Position numbers and translations under genes: made by a program. From an uncultured Verrucomicrobiota bacterium (GTDB taxonomy: Bacteria; Verrucomicrobiota; Verrucomicrobiia; Opitutales; Opitutaceae), in assembly GCA_903876795.1 (NCBI GenBank), contig CAIRBK010000083.1, positions 1-64,000 of the forward strand: DNA of 64,000 nt. Direction: 5' to 3'. Below are positions 56,205-64,000 of the stretch, piece after piece. The notes under the pieces are model-generated. The model ran no database searches. It had not been told where the DNA came from and saw only the letters and a program-made list of their open reading frames with translations. Every line of letters starts with the position of its first letter. Position 1 is the first letter of the stretch.

Positions 56205-56455
56205 TCAGGCAGGAGCCTGCTTGCAGGAGATGATCGGATGGCTCGGGGTTGGAGCTTGAACGGATCATAAGGTTGAACGGATGGCGGGTTTCTGACCCCG
56301 CATCGACTCAAACGAGGAGAAGCCGGTCCGACCCGCCCGATCCCGTGTAGCCACGTCCGTCCCCGGTCCTCTGGTACGATTTCCCAGACCCAAACGCCCG
56401 GGGACGAGCGTTGCCACACGGGTAGAGTTACCGCAACTCCAGGTAGGAGCCTGCT
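56205..56455. repeat. Repeat cluster after the sugar transferase gene
   Basis: It holds GCAGGAGCCTGC (56209-56220), a palindromic unit with arms CCCGTGTAGCCACGTCCGTC (from 56342) and CGAGCGTTGCCACACGGG (to 56422), and CCAGGTAGGAGCCTGCT (56439-56455). All three have relatives at 49.0-49.2 kb or 54.7 kb. There is no gene. Confidence 0.65.
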
Positions 56456-57208
56456 CTACCGCTTCTCTGCGCCGGTCTCCAAAGGCAGGTGTTGAGCGAG
56501 CGAGGCGAGCACGGTTTGAAACAAGGAATCGCGCTCCAGCTCCTCCAACGGCCGATTTGACGCGATCCGCAGGAAATACTGCTCCCCCGTGCCCCTCCAG
56601 TAGTGCCCGATGTTATCCAAGAGATAACCCACCGTCTTGCCGGTGCCATAGCGCGAATAATCAATAGGTTGCCCGTCGAGCAGATGCCAGTAGGCGACAT
56701 AGAACGTATTGCCTCCGGCATGAAAGACCCGGCTCTCGGCGGGCCAGGTCTGCCTATGATCGTCTTCCTGACTGCTCTTGCCAGGCATCGACGCACCACG
56801 CGCCGGAGACTCCAACGCAAACGGCTTTTTGGGCAGTTTCGGATCCATCACCCAGCCATTGCTCACCCAGCAGTTGTCGGGAGCGTGCGTGCCGAGGTCC
56901 ATATAGTGACGCTTGCGATCCTGCCAATAGGCCAGATACACCGTAAGCAGCACCCCATTCTTGCGATATTCCCGGTAACGATAGTCGCTAAATCCCAACC
57001 CCTCCGCGACCGCCTGGCTGACCGATTCGGTTTCGGCCACGAGCAGGTCTTTGATCGCCACACCGGGCAGCACCGCCGGAATGACATCCGTCGGCATCGT
57101 CGACGCACTCGGCAAACGACCGATTTGAAAAAGAAATTGGGAGGCGAAGCCCGTAAGAAGGAATACGATCAAAACGCCGAAAACCCATAAATTGCGATTG
57201 AGTTTCAT
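56456..57208 (-). CDS. EpsI-like (DUF3485) protein
   Basis: A 250-residue protein with one N-terminal helix (about 8-27) and the EpsI/DUF3485 pattern: AEGLGFSDYRYREYRKNG, VLLTVYLAYWQDRKRHYMDLG in part, HAPDNCWVSNGW with its conserved Cys, and VFHAGGNTFYVAYWHL. EpsI domains are usually fused to or adjacent to exosortase or secreted-polysaccharide genes; no exosortase is visible here. The gene lies in the polysaccharide locus on the opposite strand to the sugar transferase. ATG 57208 is chosen since homology begins near MKLNRNLWVFG. Confidence 0.8.
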   Translation of the reverse strand: MKLNRNLWVFGVLIVFLLTGFASQFLFQIGRLPSASTMPTDVIPAVLPGVAIKDLLVAETESVSQAVAEGLGFSDYRYREYRKNGVLLTVYLAYWQDRKRHYMDLGTHAPDNCWVSNGWVMDPKLPKKPFALESPARGASMPGKSSQEDDHRQTWPAESRVFHAGGNTFYVAYWHLLDGQPIDYSRYGTGKTVGYLLDNIGHYWRGTGEQYFLRIASNRPLEELERDSLFQTVLASLAQHLPLETGAEKR

Positions 57209-57222
57209 AGAGCTGCCAGAAA

Positions 57223-57708
57223 TCACTCCCCGGCGATTTTCCTTATCGTATCCACTACGGAATCGCCGATGTAGAGGCCGGACTCGCGCAATCGGTTTAT
57301 CGCAGGGACTACAGCCGGAAGCAGGCCGCGCTGCTTGGCCATAAACAACAAACCAAGTGTGCCTGTGCAACGCAGCCCAAACGCCTGCGCACATCGCCTC
57401 GCCGCCAAGTCGTCCAATACCACAATCGCCTGATGCGCTTCACCCGCGCACGAAATAACTGAAGTTTCGCCCCTGCCCAAGTCCCAAGCCATAAGAATAG
57501 GATCCACTGTAGGCGGACAAACAACGATCCGCGCGCGCCCCTCAGATTTTAACCAAAGCGACGCCCCATCGTCGTGTTGGATCAATACCTCATCAGCCAC
57601 CGGTGCGGGAATCCTTACCTCAAATACAGGGTACTCCAACAAGCCAAGCAACCCCGCCTTGCCCAAGCTGATCAATGGAGAGGCATTTACGATCAACGTC
57701 GTCACCAT
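57223..57708 (-). CDS. DUF3368 PIN-like toxin
   Basis: A 161-residue protein with the PIN-like N-terminus LIVNASPLISLGKAGLLGLL (Asp replaced by Asn at the first acidic position, as is common in DUF3368), a central GRGETSVISCA segment, and VVLDDLAARRCA. DUF3368 proteins pair with UPF0175 antitoxins. The presumed activity is RNase. It overlaps the antitoxin gene by 7 bp. Confidence 0.85.
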   Translation of the reverse strand: MVTTLIVNASPLISLGKAGLLGLLEYPVFEVRIPAPVADEVLIQHDDGASLWLKSEGRARIVVCPPTVDPILMAWDLGRGETSVISCAGEAHQAIVVLDDLAARRCAQAFGLRCTGTLGLLFMAKQRGLLPAVVPAINRLRESGLYIGDSVVDTIRKIAGE

Positions 57709-57947
57709 GTGGCGACAGCCTTAAGGTCGGCCACCGATTCTTGATAAGGCGATACGCCCAAACGCGAAAGACAAACAAGAAACTCACCACGAGACACGCC
57801 GGCCAGCTCAGCCGCGCGTTCCTGACTCAGCATGCCACTCTCATACCACTTGGCTGCAGCAGCCACAACCAGCTCATGTGCAAATTCCTGAGGACTGCGT
57901 CGCAAGCTGGACAAGATACTGTTCGGTAAATCCAACTCAACTTTCAT
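57702..57947 (-). CDS. UPF0175 antitoxin
   Basis: An 81-residue protein of UPF0175 type: SLRRSPQEFAHELVVAAAAKWYESGMLSQERAAELAGVSRGEF, shown here only by its landmarks RRSPQEF and AAELAGVSRGEFL (helix-turn-helix-like). It binds and neutralises the DUF3368 partner and probably represses the pair. ATG 57947 (MKVELDLP) is chosen over one 7 codons upstream. Confidence 0.83.
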   Translation of the reverse strand: MKVELDLPNSILSSLRRSPQEFAHELVVAAAAKWYESGMLSQERAAELAGVSRGEFLVCLSRLGVSPYQESVADLKAVATW

Positions 57948-58170
57948 GAAATGAGAATTCTCTCCCATGCTGGTTTTTCAAGGGAAAAACGTGCGGACGT
58001 CCCTTCAACGGCGCGTCCTCGCCGCCCATCGCCTGCAGTTCCCCCCATCCTCTGTTCAACCACGAAGCACACGAAGGCTCATGAAGTTATGAGGTTAAGA
58101 ATTTTCCATCCTCTCTTTCCGCGTTTCAAAATTTCAAATTTTCAAAATTTTCCGTTCCCCGCTTTTTCTC
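57948..58170. other. Gap with AT-rich short repeats
   Basis: There is no gene. TTTCAAAATTTCAAATTTTC and its neighbourhood (58124-58152) is a low-complexity run, and CCACGAAGCACACGAAGG (58060-58077) is a motif I recall as dispersed in verrucomicrobial genomes. A promoter for the antitoxin-toxin pair should lie at the left end. Confidence 0.4.
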
Positions 58171-59331
58171 CTACCTGTCCGGCCAGTGGTAAGAGGCAAA
58201 GAGATCTGGATAATGTGTTTCCAAGAACGCTTTGATCTCGGCACGGAATCGCTCGGGACGGAATCGCTCAGCATTGGCGCGGCAGGCGGCAGGAGAGAAG
58301 CTAGTTGCTAGTTGCCGGTTGCTAGGAGCCAGTTGCTCAAAACGTCGGACAGCGTCGGCAAGCGACTCCGGGGTCTGCTCGTCGAAAAAAAGACCGGTCT
58401 CGCCGTCGATCACGGTTTCAAGCGCACCGCCTGCGCGGAAGGCGATCACGGGCTTGCCGGCGGCTTGGGCCTCTACTGCGGTAATGCCGAAGTCTTCGAT
58501 TTGTGGATAAAGAAAGGCCCGGCAACGCTCGAAATGATCCTTTACGATCTTGAACGGCTGGCGACCCAGCAATTGGACAGTCGGTCCGGCGATCTTTTTC
58601 AACGTCTCAAACTCGCTCCCCTCCCCGATCACCACCAGCTTTTTGCCCATCCGGGTAAAAGCTGTCACCGCCAGATCGGCTCGTTTGTAGGGCGTGAGCT
58701 GCGTCACCAGGAGATAAAAATCCCCGGAAGGCCGATCCGGCAAAAAATCATCCACTGCGACCGGCGGGTAAATCACCGCTGCGTCACGTCCGTAAGAACG
58801 TCGGATGCGTTCGGCTACAAAATGCGAGTTGGCGATAAACCGATCCACCCGCTGGGCAGCCTCATGGTCAAAGGCCCGGGCACGCGGCACGGTCCAATCA
58901 AATACCCGTCGTTTAAACCAACCGAGACCCTCGGTGTAGTCATCCTGAAGATCCCACAAGTAGCGCGGAGGCGAGTGGCAATAGCATACCTGCCGCGCCC
59001 CCTCGGGCAGGCGCAGCCCCTTGACCATCGCCGCATCGCTCGACAACACCAACCGCGTGCCGACAGGGGCGGCCAATCGGCCAAACGCCCACGGATGAAG
59101 GGGCAGCAACGCCTTGTAGTATTTCCAGGCCCCAGGCACCGCCTGCAACGGAGAGGTGATGACCCGAGCCCCGAGGATATCCTCCGGTATCTCCCCACGC
59201 TTGCAGACGAGGGAAGCCAGCGGAGCCGACGGGAAAAGCCGCCTAAACTCCGCCAACACCTTTTCTCCGCCCCGATACGTGACGAGCCAGTGATTGGCCA
59301 GGGTGACGAAACCAGCAGTATGTAGACGCAC
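58171..59331 (-). CDS. Group 1 (GT4-type) glycosyltransferase
   Basis: A 386-residue GT-B protein. It has an N-terminal nucleotide-free half (VTYRGGEKVLAEFRRLFP, CYCHSPPRYLWDLQDDY). The C-terminal half has VTQLTPYKRADLAVTAF, VIGEGSEF and the E-x7-E motif in PQIEDFGITAVEAQAAGKPVI, shown in part. It probably adds a sugar in polysaccharide synthesis. The C-terminus contains a small duplicated RFRPERFR and a repeat-derived SNRQLATS. It is followed 1 bp after the next gene's end. Confidence 0.88.
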   Translation of the reverse strand: MRLHTAGFVTLANHWLVTYRGGEKVLAEFRRLFPSAPLASLVCKRGEIPEDILGARVITSPLQAVPGAWKYYKALLPLHPWAFGRLAAPVGTRLVLSSDAAMVKGLRLPEGARQVCYCHSPPRYLWDLQDDYTEGLGWFKRRVFDWTVPRARAFDHEAAQRVDRFIANSHFVAERIRRSYGRDAAVIYPPVAVDDFLPDRPSGDFYLLVTQLTPYKRADLAVTAFTRMGKKLVVIGEGSEFETLKKIAGPTVQLLGRQPFKIVKDHFERCRAFLYPQIEDFGITAVEAQAAGKPVIAFRAGGALETVIDGETGLFFDEQTPESLADAVRRFEQLAPSNRQLATSFSPAACRANAERFRPERFRAEIKAFLETHYPDLFASYHWPDR

Positions 59332-59332
59332 G

Positions 59333-60541
59333 TTAAAGTCTCACATAGAATTGTTCCAACTCTACTACATGAGCCGTCTGAGTCCAAGGATCCTTCCAAT
59401 ACCATTCCGCCGCAGCTGCCCCCAATTTTGGGCCCTGATGAGACAGAACTTCGCCCAAAACCCTTGTGAGACTTTCCACGGAGCCGATCTGAAAATGCCG
59501 CCCCGTCGAACCCTCACTTACAAACTCAATTGCCGCACAGCCATCAGCCACTATCACCGGCAAGCCGTGAGCCATAGCCTCCAATACCACCAAGCCGTTG
59601 GTCTCATACCATCGAGAGGGAAACACCAAGGCGGCAGACGACATCATAGCGGCATGTACTTCCAAAGGACGCGTCCAACCACGAAACTCTACCTCGGGAT
59701 ATTCGAGACTCAACTTTACACGCAAGGGGCCATCCCCCAGCACAACCAACTTACGCTGAAGTTGACGTGCTGCGGTGAGAGCCAAATCCAAACCCTTCTC
59801 CGGAGATAGTCGACCGACATACAAAAGAGGGCCATCCGGATTTCCTCCTAAAAGATGAGGACGCTCTAGCGTAACAGGGTTACGAACGACTGCGAGGGGT
59901 ACATCGGATTTTAAAAAAGGACGTAGTTTATCCAAGGCGAAGTGTGAAACACCCACCAAACCATCTACGCGCGAGGCGATATCCAGTCCATATGTTTGTA
60001 TAAGACCACGGCCAAAGCGCCACAATTTCTGCGCATAAGAACGTGAGTCACAATTGCACACAAGACAATCGTACGATAAAGCGTTGCGATGACAAATTTC
60101 GGTCTTCTTGTAGTCTACAAAACCCCCATTCGGACAGGCCAAGAAATAGTCGTGAATGGTAATGACGGTTTGCCAGAGGCGACGCTCCAAAAACTCGGAG
60201 AAAATCGAAGGAGAAAACGCTTTAACCCATCCATGCACATGGATGATTGCGGGAAGATCGATCCAATCCGATAACGCAGCGCGAACGAACTCCCGTGCTC
60301 CTCTACTCCACAACCCCCGGGTAGCCGCGCCCAACCGACGGGAATCATCGAGAAACGTGATTGCGTTGGCGCAATAAACGCGCACTCGCGCCTCGGCGGT
60401 CAACCCATGATCAACAGGACCGACCATACCCACGAACCGGATCTCGTGACCCGCCTTGGCCAAGCCTATAGCACTATCGATAGCCACCGCAGCAGCCCCG
60501 CCGTTCCGGGAACAAAAGTCGTTGATAATAGCGATGCGCAT
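59333..60541 (-). CDS. Group 1 (GT4-type) glycosyltransferase
   Basis: A 402-residue GT-B glycosyltransferase: MRIAIINDFCSRNGGAAAVA, HVHGWVKAFSPSIF and a Cys-rich insert (CPNGGFVDYK...CHRNALSYDCLVCNC) that looks like a zinc knuckle of some GT4 members. LLYVGRLSPEKGLDLALTAA and FPSRWYETNGLVVLEAMAHG with the catalytic Glu pair follow. The start overlaps the preceding gene's end by one base. It is part of the polysaccharide operon. Confidence 0.88.
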   Translation of the reverse strand: MRIAIINDFCSRNGGAAAVAIDSAIGLAKAGHEIRFVGMVGPVDHGLTAEARVRVYCANAITFLDDSRRLGAATRGLWSRGAREFVRAALSDWIDLPAIIHVHGWVKAFSPSIFSEFLERRLWQTVITIHDYFLACPNGGFVDYKKTEICHRNALSYDCLVCNCDSRSYAQKLWRFGRGLIQTYGLDIASRVDGLVGVSHFALDKLRPFLKSDVPLAVVRNPVTLERPHLLGGNPDGPLLYVGRLSPEKGLDLALTAARQLQRKLVVLGDGPLRVKLSLEYPEVEFRGWTRPLEVHAAMMSSAALVFPSRWYETNGLVVLEAMAHGLPVIVADGCAAIEFVSEGSTGRHFQIGSVESLTRVLGEVLSHQGPKLGAAAAEWYWKDPWTQTAHVVELEQFYVRL

Positions 60542-61338
60542 TAATCTGATGAAACCCTCATCACCCCACGCCCCCCCATTTTTTTCCCACGCCTCACCCT
60601 CGCTAAATAAACAGAGCGATTATCCCAAAAAAAACGAAGAGTGCCCCACTTGCGCTCCAAAATAGAAACCTTATCAAAATACTTCGCCAGAATCTCGTCT
60701 ATTTCTGCGTCGAATTGCTTCGACTGTAGCGATAATTGAGCCTCATGACACCTAAATCCTGCAACTAATATATCAGAGCCCTCAATATGAATGCCAGAAA
60801 CTATACACCTAGCAAATAAATCAAAATCTGCTGCGTAGCGATATTTTGCGTTAAAGCCACCAATCTTTGAAAAAACAGCAGAAGATATCAATGTGCCTTG
60901 TTGATTAAACGGACTCCGACCAGAAGCCGACAAACCAAGCATATAAGAGGCTGATCGACATCGAGTTATTTCACTAATAAACGCTCCATAACCGTCAATC
61001 AAATCTACTCGGCCATAGCGCACATGCGGTCCGCAAGACGCAGCCTCATTAAGATACACCGAGAAATGATCAAACAAAAGGTCGTCGTCATTAATATAAG
61101 TAAACCAATCAAATGAACCTGGCGCAGTTCGCCCAATCTCAATTGCTCCATACATACCAGCCTGCGTTCCTGCATCAGGAATAACCGTAACATGAGGATA
61201 CTCGTTACGAAGAATAGCTACCTTCGACATCGGCGAAACCAGAACATGTTCACACAAAGAACCGAGACGATACACACTATCAACCGTTGCTTTTAAGAAC
61301 GGAGATTTACCCAAAGTAGGCGTAACTACACGCAACAT
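60541..61338 (-). CDS. Family 2-like glycosyltransferase (GT-A)
   Basis: A 265-residue protein: RVVTPTLGKSPFLKATVDSV at the start, QAGMYGAIEIG, and the DxD-like metal site INDDDLLFDHF, followed by FNQQGTLISSAVFSKIGGFN. The C-terminus is basic. From here to the right edge, base composition falls sharply. It overlaps the preceding GT4 gene by 13 bp. The donor and acceptor are unknown. Confidence 0.83.
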   Translation of the reverse strand: MLRVVTPTLGKSPFLKATVDSVYRLGSLCEHVLVSPMSKVAILRNEYPHVTVIPDAGTQAGMYGAIEIGRTAPGSFDWFTYINDDDLLFDHFSVYLNEAASCGPHVRYGRVDLIDGYGAFISEITRCRSASYMLGLSASGRSPFNQQGTLISSAVFSKIGGFNAKYRYAADFDLFARCIVSGIHIEGSDILVAGFRCHEAQLSLQSKQFDAEIDEILAKYFDKVSILERKWGTLRFFWDNRSVYLARVRRGKKMGGRGVMRVSSD

Positions 61339-62429
61339 AGACTTCTTTTTTTTCCGGAAGAAAAAACATAATTATAAAAATCGAGTGATTGCTCGACTAT
61401 TCTTTCTTGAGTATAGTTCTTAAGCACACGCTTCAATCCACGAGCAGCTAATAAACTCCTTAGTATCGGATCATGGAGTCGTTTCAGCTTTTCTGCACAG
61501 TCAAGATGATCAGATTCTCTGAAAATCAGTCCTGCATCCCCAATCACTTGTGGGATCTCCCCCGATGAGGAGCCAAGAACGCAGGTACCCACTGCCATTG
61601 CCTCAATCAAGACGCGACCAAACTGCTCCTTCCAATTCGACTTCGTGAGTGACGGTAGAACTAGGACATCCCAGGTGCGCAATAAAGGCCAAATGTCAGT
61701 AGATGCTATCGGATTTGAAAAATGCACCTGATGGCTTATCCCTAAATCCGAGATCGCGTGCTTCCATTCTGATATAGCAGGGCCAGCACCCACTAACTCG
61801 AGCTGAACATCCGGTAATTTAGTTATGGCATTAAAAACTGTATTTAATCCTTTCTCGGCAACAAATCGACCTAGGAAACCAATCCGTAAACGCGAACCAT
61901 GATGGATGCGGGCCACCGAATCGACAAATTTTGATTCTACACCAAACTGAGGTATTACAGCCGTTGGTCCTTCGTAGCCTTTTTTTATAAACACCTTAAT
62001 ACTCTCCGCATTACCGCCAATAAGTCCAGCGCAATTATTTAAAACATAAGCCTCAGTGGAGGAAAACGGCCATGGATAACGTTTCCAGATATTTTGCCAT
62101 GTAAAAACTAAATAGGGAATACTTAGCTTCTTAGCATAAAATGCAGCCTGAAACGTTACAAAGCTATATGGCTCCTCATCAATATGTATTAAATCAGGCT
62201 TGAAATTCAATATCGTATCATTTATGTTTTTATAAAAGTGAAAATGATTTTTTCCATAAAAAAAACTTTTCAAGGGAACAACAAGATCGCCGCTAGGGCT
62301 GTGATAGCTCCCGTAATAAGGCCATATGTGAGGAACCACAACTCTGATTTCACACTGTGAGCGAAAAATTTCAATCTTTGACCAAGTAACAGGAATAACG
62401 CAGGCGTGGGATATAAGCAACACTTTCAT
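61326..62429 (-). CDS. Group 1 (GT4-type) glycosyltransferase
   Basis: A 367-residue GT-B protein: MKVLLISHACVIPVTWSKIE, KPDLIHIDEEPYSF, LRIGFLGRFVAEKGLNTVF, and the E-x7-E segment in WKEQFGRVLIEAMAVGTCVLGS (in part), then IPQVIGDAGLIF. Coding DNA is AT-rich compared with the window average. The start codon overlaps the preceding methyltransferase gene by 4 bp. It probably transfers a hexose in O-antigen or exopolysaccharide synthesis. Confidence 0.87.
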   Translation of the reverse strand: MKVLLISHACVIPVTWSKIEIFRSQCEIRVVVPHIWPYYGSYHSPSGDLVVPLKSFFYGKNHFHFYKNINDTILNFKPDLIHIDEEPYSFVTFQAAFYAKKLSIPYLVFTWQNIWKRYPWPFSSTEAYVLNNCAGLIGGNAESIKVFIKKGYEGPTAVIPQFGVESKFVDSVARIHHGSRLRIGFLGRFVAEKGLNTVFNAITKLPDVQLELVGAGPAISEWKHAISDLGISHQVHFSNPIASTDIWPLLRTWDVLVLPSLTKSNWKEQFGRVLIEAMAVGTCVLGSSSGEIPQVIGDAGLIFRESDHLDCAEKLKRLHDPILRSLLAARGLKRVLKNYTQERIVEQSLDFYNYVFSSGKKRSLCCV

Positions 62430-63139
62430 TTTAGTCTACGGAAAACTATCATAACACCATAAGATGCTTTGCCATAATTGATGTTATAATCCCATTCAGC
62501 TAAAAACAAAAAGGATTTAGAGATAAAGCCACGCCAAAGTGATAATCGTTTGAGAGCGCCATGCAAAAAATCAACCATTGGAAATAATAACAAACCTCCA
62601 TATTGAATTTCAATTACTTCCCAATCTGAATTAAAATAGGATAACAACTCATCCGTCTTAAAATGATGGTGCCAAATAATTGGTTTATCGGCTTCGGAGT
62701 AAGCTTTAGTTCTCTCACTATCATGCGAGAAAAATTTATATAAACTTTCAAATCGTATTCTGAAGTTATTCGGATCCATAAAAACAAATAAGCCATCATG
62801 TGGAACCGTCAGTATAAATTCACCACCAATACGTAAAGAAGTGCGTATTTTTTCAATGGATTTAGATCTTTGTGGTTCTGGTATATGCTCCAATACTTCA
62901 AGCATAAAAACTTGATCAAAATAATTATCATCGAATTTTAGGGAATCCGCACTACATACAGAAAAGTTTGCAAAGGGAAAATTCTTTTTAGACTCCGCAA
63001 TTGCTATTGAGTCCATATCGACACCATATAACTTAACCGCGCTACTAAATTTAAAATATTTACCCAGAAGCCAACCTCTATTACAGCCAACGTCCAATAC
63101 GCTGCCAGCTTTTAGATTGATATATTTTGAAGTATTCAT
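62426..63139 (-). CDS. Class I SAM-dependent methyltransferase (Methyltransf_11/23 type)
   Basis: A 237-residue protein with SAM motif I VLDVGCNRGWLLGKYF, acidic YGVDMDSIAI, motif II-like FDQVFMLEVLEHIPEPQ, and post-I LRIGGEFILTVPHDG. In polysaccharide loci such enzymes methylate sugars or cap chains. It is strongly AT-rich. The start overlaps the polymerase stop (ATGA). Confidence 0.85.
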   Translation of the reverse strand: MNTSKYINLKAGSVLDVGCNRGWLLGKYFKFSSAVKLYGVDMDSIAIAESKKNFPFANFSVCSADSLKFDDNYFDQVFMLEVLEHIPEPQRSKSIEKIRTSLRIGGEFILTVPHDGLFVFMDPNNFRIRFESLYKFFSHDSERTKAYSEADKPIIWHHHFKTDELLSYFNSDWEVIEIQYGGLLLFPMVDFLHGALKRLSLWRGFISKSFLFLAEWDYNINYGKASYGVMIVFRRLK

Positions 63140-64000
63140 TTATTGAGTATAGGTTTGGTTTTAAAAATGGCCAAATGCATGAGGGCGGCCAATACCACTA
63201 CGGTGAAAAAACTAAATGTAACTTGAGAAAGATCCGGTATAGCAGTAGCCACACCGCCAAGTATTGCAATATAGGAGCAATATAAAACTTGAAGGACAGG
63301 ATTAGTTGATCGAACCAAATCGTAACTTTTGATATAAAGAAGCCATAATGCAGGCAATGATAAAATACCCAAACATGAAATTAACAAAACGACCAAGGAA
63401 CTTGGTCTATTACTTCCAAGTCCAACACCAAGGCCAAATGTTTCTTTAACTAAATTTATTGAGTGTTCGATCGAAAACAACCTGTTGGTAAATGATTCCG
63501 AATGTCCCTTTTGGGCTACATTGGTCTGTATGAAATCAGCTACGGTGAGGCTTTGGATCAACCCTATCGATATAGAAGTACCCAAAAAAACCAAAAGCAG
63601 AATTTTAGAAACACTTAACTTTACATATTTAAGGCATAAAATCAAACCGATCATCACGGATACAGACGATACAAACCCTGTTGTCGATCCAGAAAGCACT
63701 ACCATTATAAGACCCAAAAATAAAAAAAGTATACTCAAGTTGATGCGATTTAAAATTAATATTCCACTAAGTCCGTAGCCAAACATAGCTGCCGAAAACA
63801 AACCCAAGTCTGCAGGCTCGCCAAAACTTGCATTCATTCGATTCATATTAATTAAATAATCAGTTCTATATGCAACTTCTTCAAAATTTCCTCGGAAGAA
63901 TTCATCTGGGAAATAGTAGCCAAATTTGATACTTATAAATTGCCATACAAATATAGCGCCCCCCAACATAAACATCATATCAAAAACAGCCAGCAACTTG
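63136..64000 (-). CDS. O-antigen polymerase-like (Wzy) membrane protein, partial
   Basis: A frame runs in from the right edge and ends at 63136, giving at least 286 residues of hydrophobic protein with seven or more helices. A periplasmic-type loop has FPDEFFRGNFEEVAYRTDY and GEPADLGLF near the visible start; later there are VVLSGSTTGFVSSV and FGLGVGLGSNRPSS, typical of Wzy/WaaL-like O-antigen polymerases. The N-terminus lies outside the window. The composition is AT-rich. It polymerises or ligates repeat units at the membrane. Confidence 0.7.
   Translation of the reverse strand, partial: KLLAVFDMMFMLGGAIFVWQFISIKFGYYFPDEFFRGNFEEVAYRTDYLINMNRMNASFGEPADLGLFSAAMFGYGLSGILILNRINLSILFLFLGLIMVVLSGSTTGFVSSVSVMIGLILCLKYVKLSVSKILLLVFLGTSISIGLIQSLTVADFIQTNVAQKGHSESFTNRLFSIEHSINLVKETFGLGVGLGSNRPSSLVVLLISCLGILSLPALWLLYIKSYDLVRSTNPVLQVLYCSYIAILGGVATAIPDLSQVTFSFFTVVVLAALMHLAIFKTKPILNK

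Noticed and set aside
58124-58152. Possible CRISPR or direct-repeat array
   Set aside because: It is an irregular AT run without regular spacers; no CRISPR-like array was found anywhere in the window.

Overview
The window is high-GC chromosomal DNA from what looks like a member of the Verrucomicrobiota, probably near the Opitutaceae. This placement rests on the gene mix: an alternative complex III operon, a fused ccoNO gene, a short RpoD-type sigma factor, gatCAB, and verrucomicrobial-style prepilins. It is recollection of family distribution, not a search result. About 60 genes are supported. No rRNA, tRNA or CRISPR array was recognised.

Layout. 0-3.3 kb: the 3' end of an IS630-type transposase, a fused E1 alpha/beta 2-oxoacid dehydrogenase, and a TrhO-type rhodanese protein. 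3.7-4.7 kb: two nearly identical tandem prepilin genes, each with its own terminator. 4.9-16.4 kb (all minus strand): one long respiratory operon. It contains actABCDEF (alternative complex III, quinol:cytochrome c oxidoreductase), a small membrane protein, and then three cbb3-like genes. The CcoN-like subunit of that trio has lost every one of the six histidines that bind haems and CuB. 16.6-22 kb: thioesterase, queG, aroK and a transglutaminase/DUF2126 pair. 22-28 kb: a broken DUF1186/SEC-C gene and a type III restriction-modification system whose methyltransferase has an AT-rich, apparently imported target-recognition segment. 28.3-37.1 kb: a complete, canonical cbb3 oxidase locus (ccoNO fusion, ccoQ, monohaem ccoP, ccoG, assembly proteins, ccoI). 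37-45 kb: a PocR/AraC regulator, two Hsp20 genes, rsmB, a chemoreceptor interrupted by an in-frame TAA, a DUF3108 protein, and rpoD. 45-51 kb: a repeat-rich stretch around a Fur-family gene without CxxC motifs, then a D-lactate dehydrogenase-like gene, an MFS transporter, glyA and a DUF3127 protein. 51-54.5 kb: gatC, gatA, gatB. 54.8-64 kb: an exopolysaccharide/O-antigen locus (polyprenyl phosphate sugar transferase, EpsI-like protein, a UPF0175/DUF3368 toxin-antitoxin pair, glycosyltransferases, methyltransferase, Wzy-like polymerase). It becomes strongly AT-rich beyond about 60.5 kb, as expected of transferred surface-polysaccharide genes.

How it fits together. The act operon should oxidise quinol and pass electrons to c-type cytochromes. 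The real cbb3 oxidase about 20 kb away can accept them and reduce oxygen. The CcoN/CcoO/CcoP-like trio inside the act operon cannot reduce oxygen through its CcoN-like subunit. The simplest reading is that it is a haem-free membrane scaffold carrying two cytochrome c subunits that relay electrons from complex III. It is the most interesting object in the window.

The intergenic regions hold several repeat families: a 170-bp terminal-inverted-repeat element plus a partial second copy flanking the fur-like gene, a three-copy palindromic family at 49.1, 54.7 and 56.4 kb, and a long imperfect inverted repeat upstream of the methyltransferase gene.
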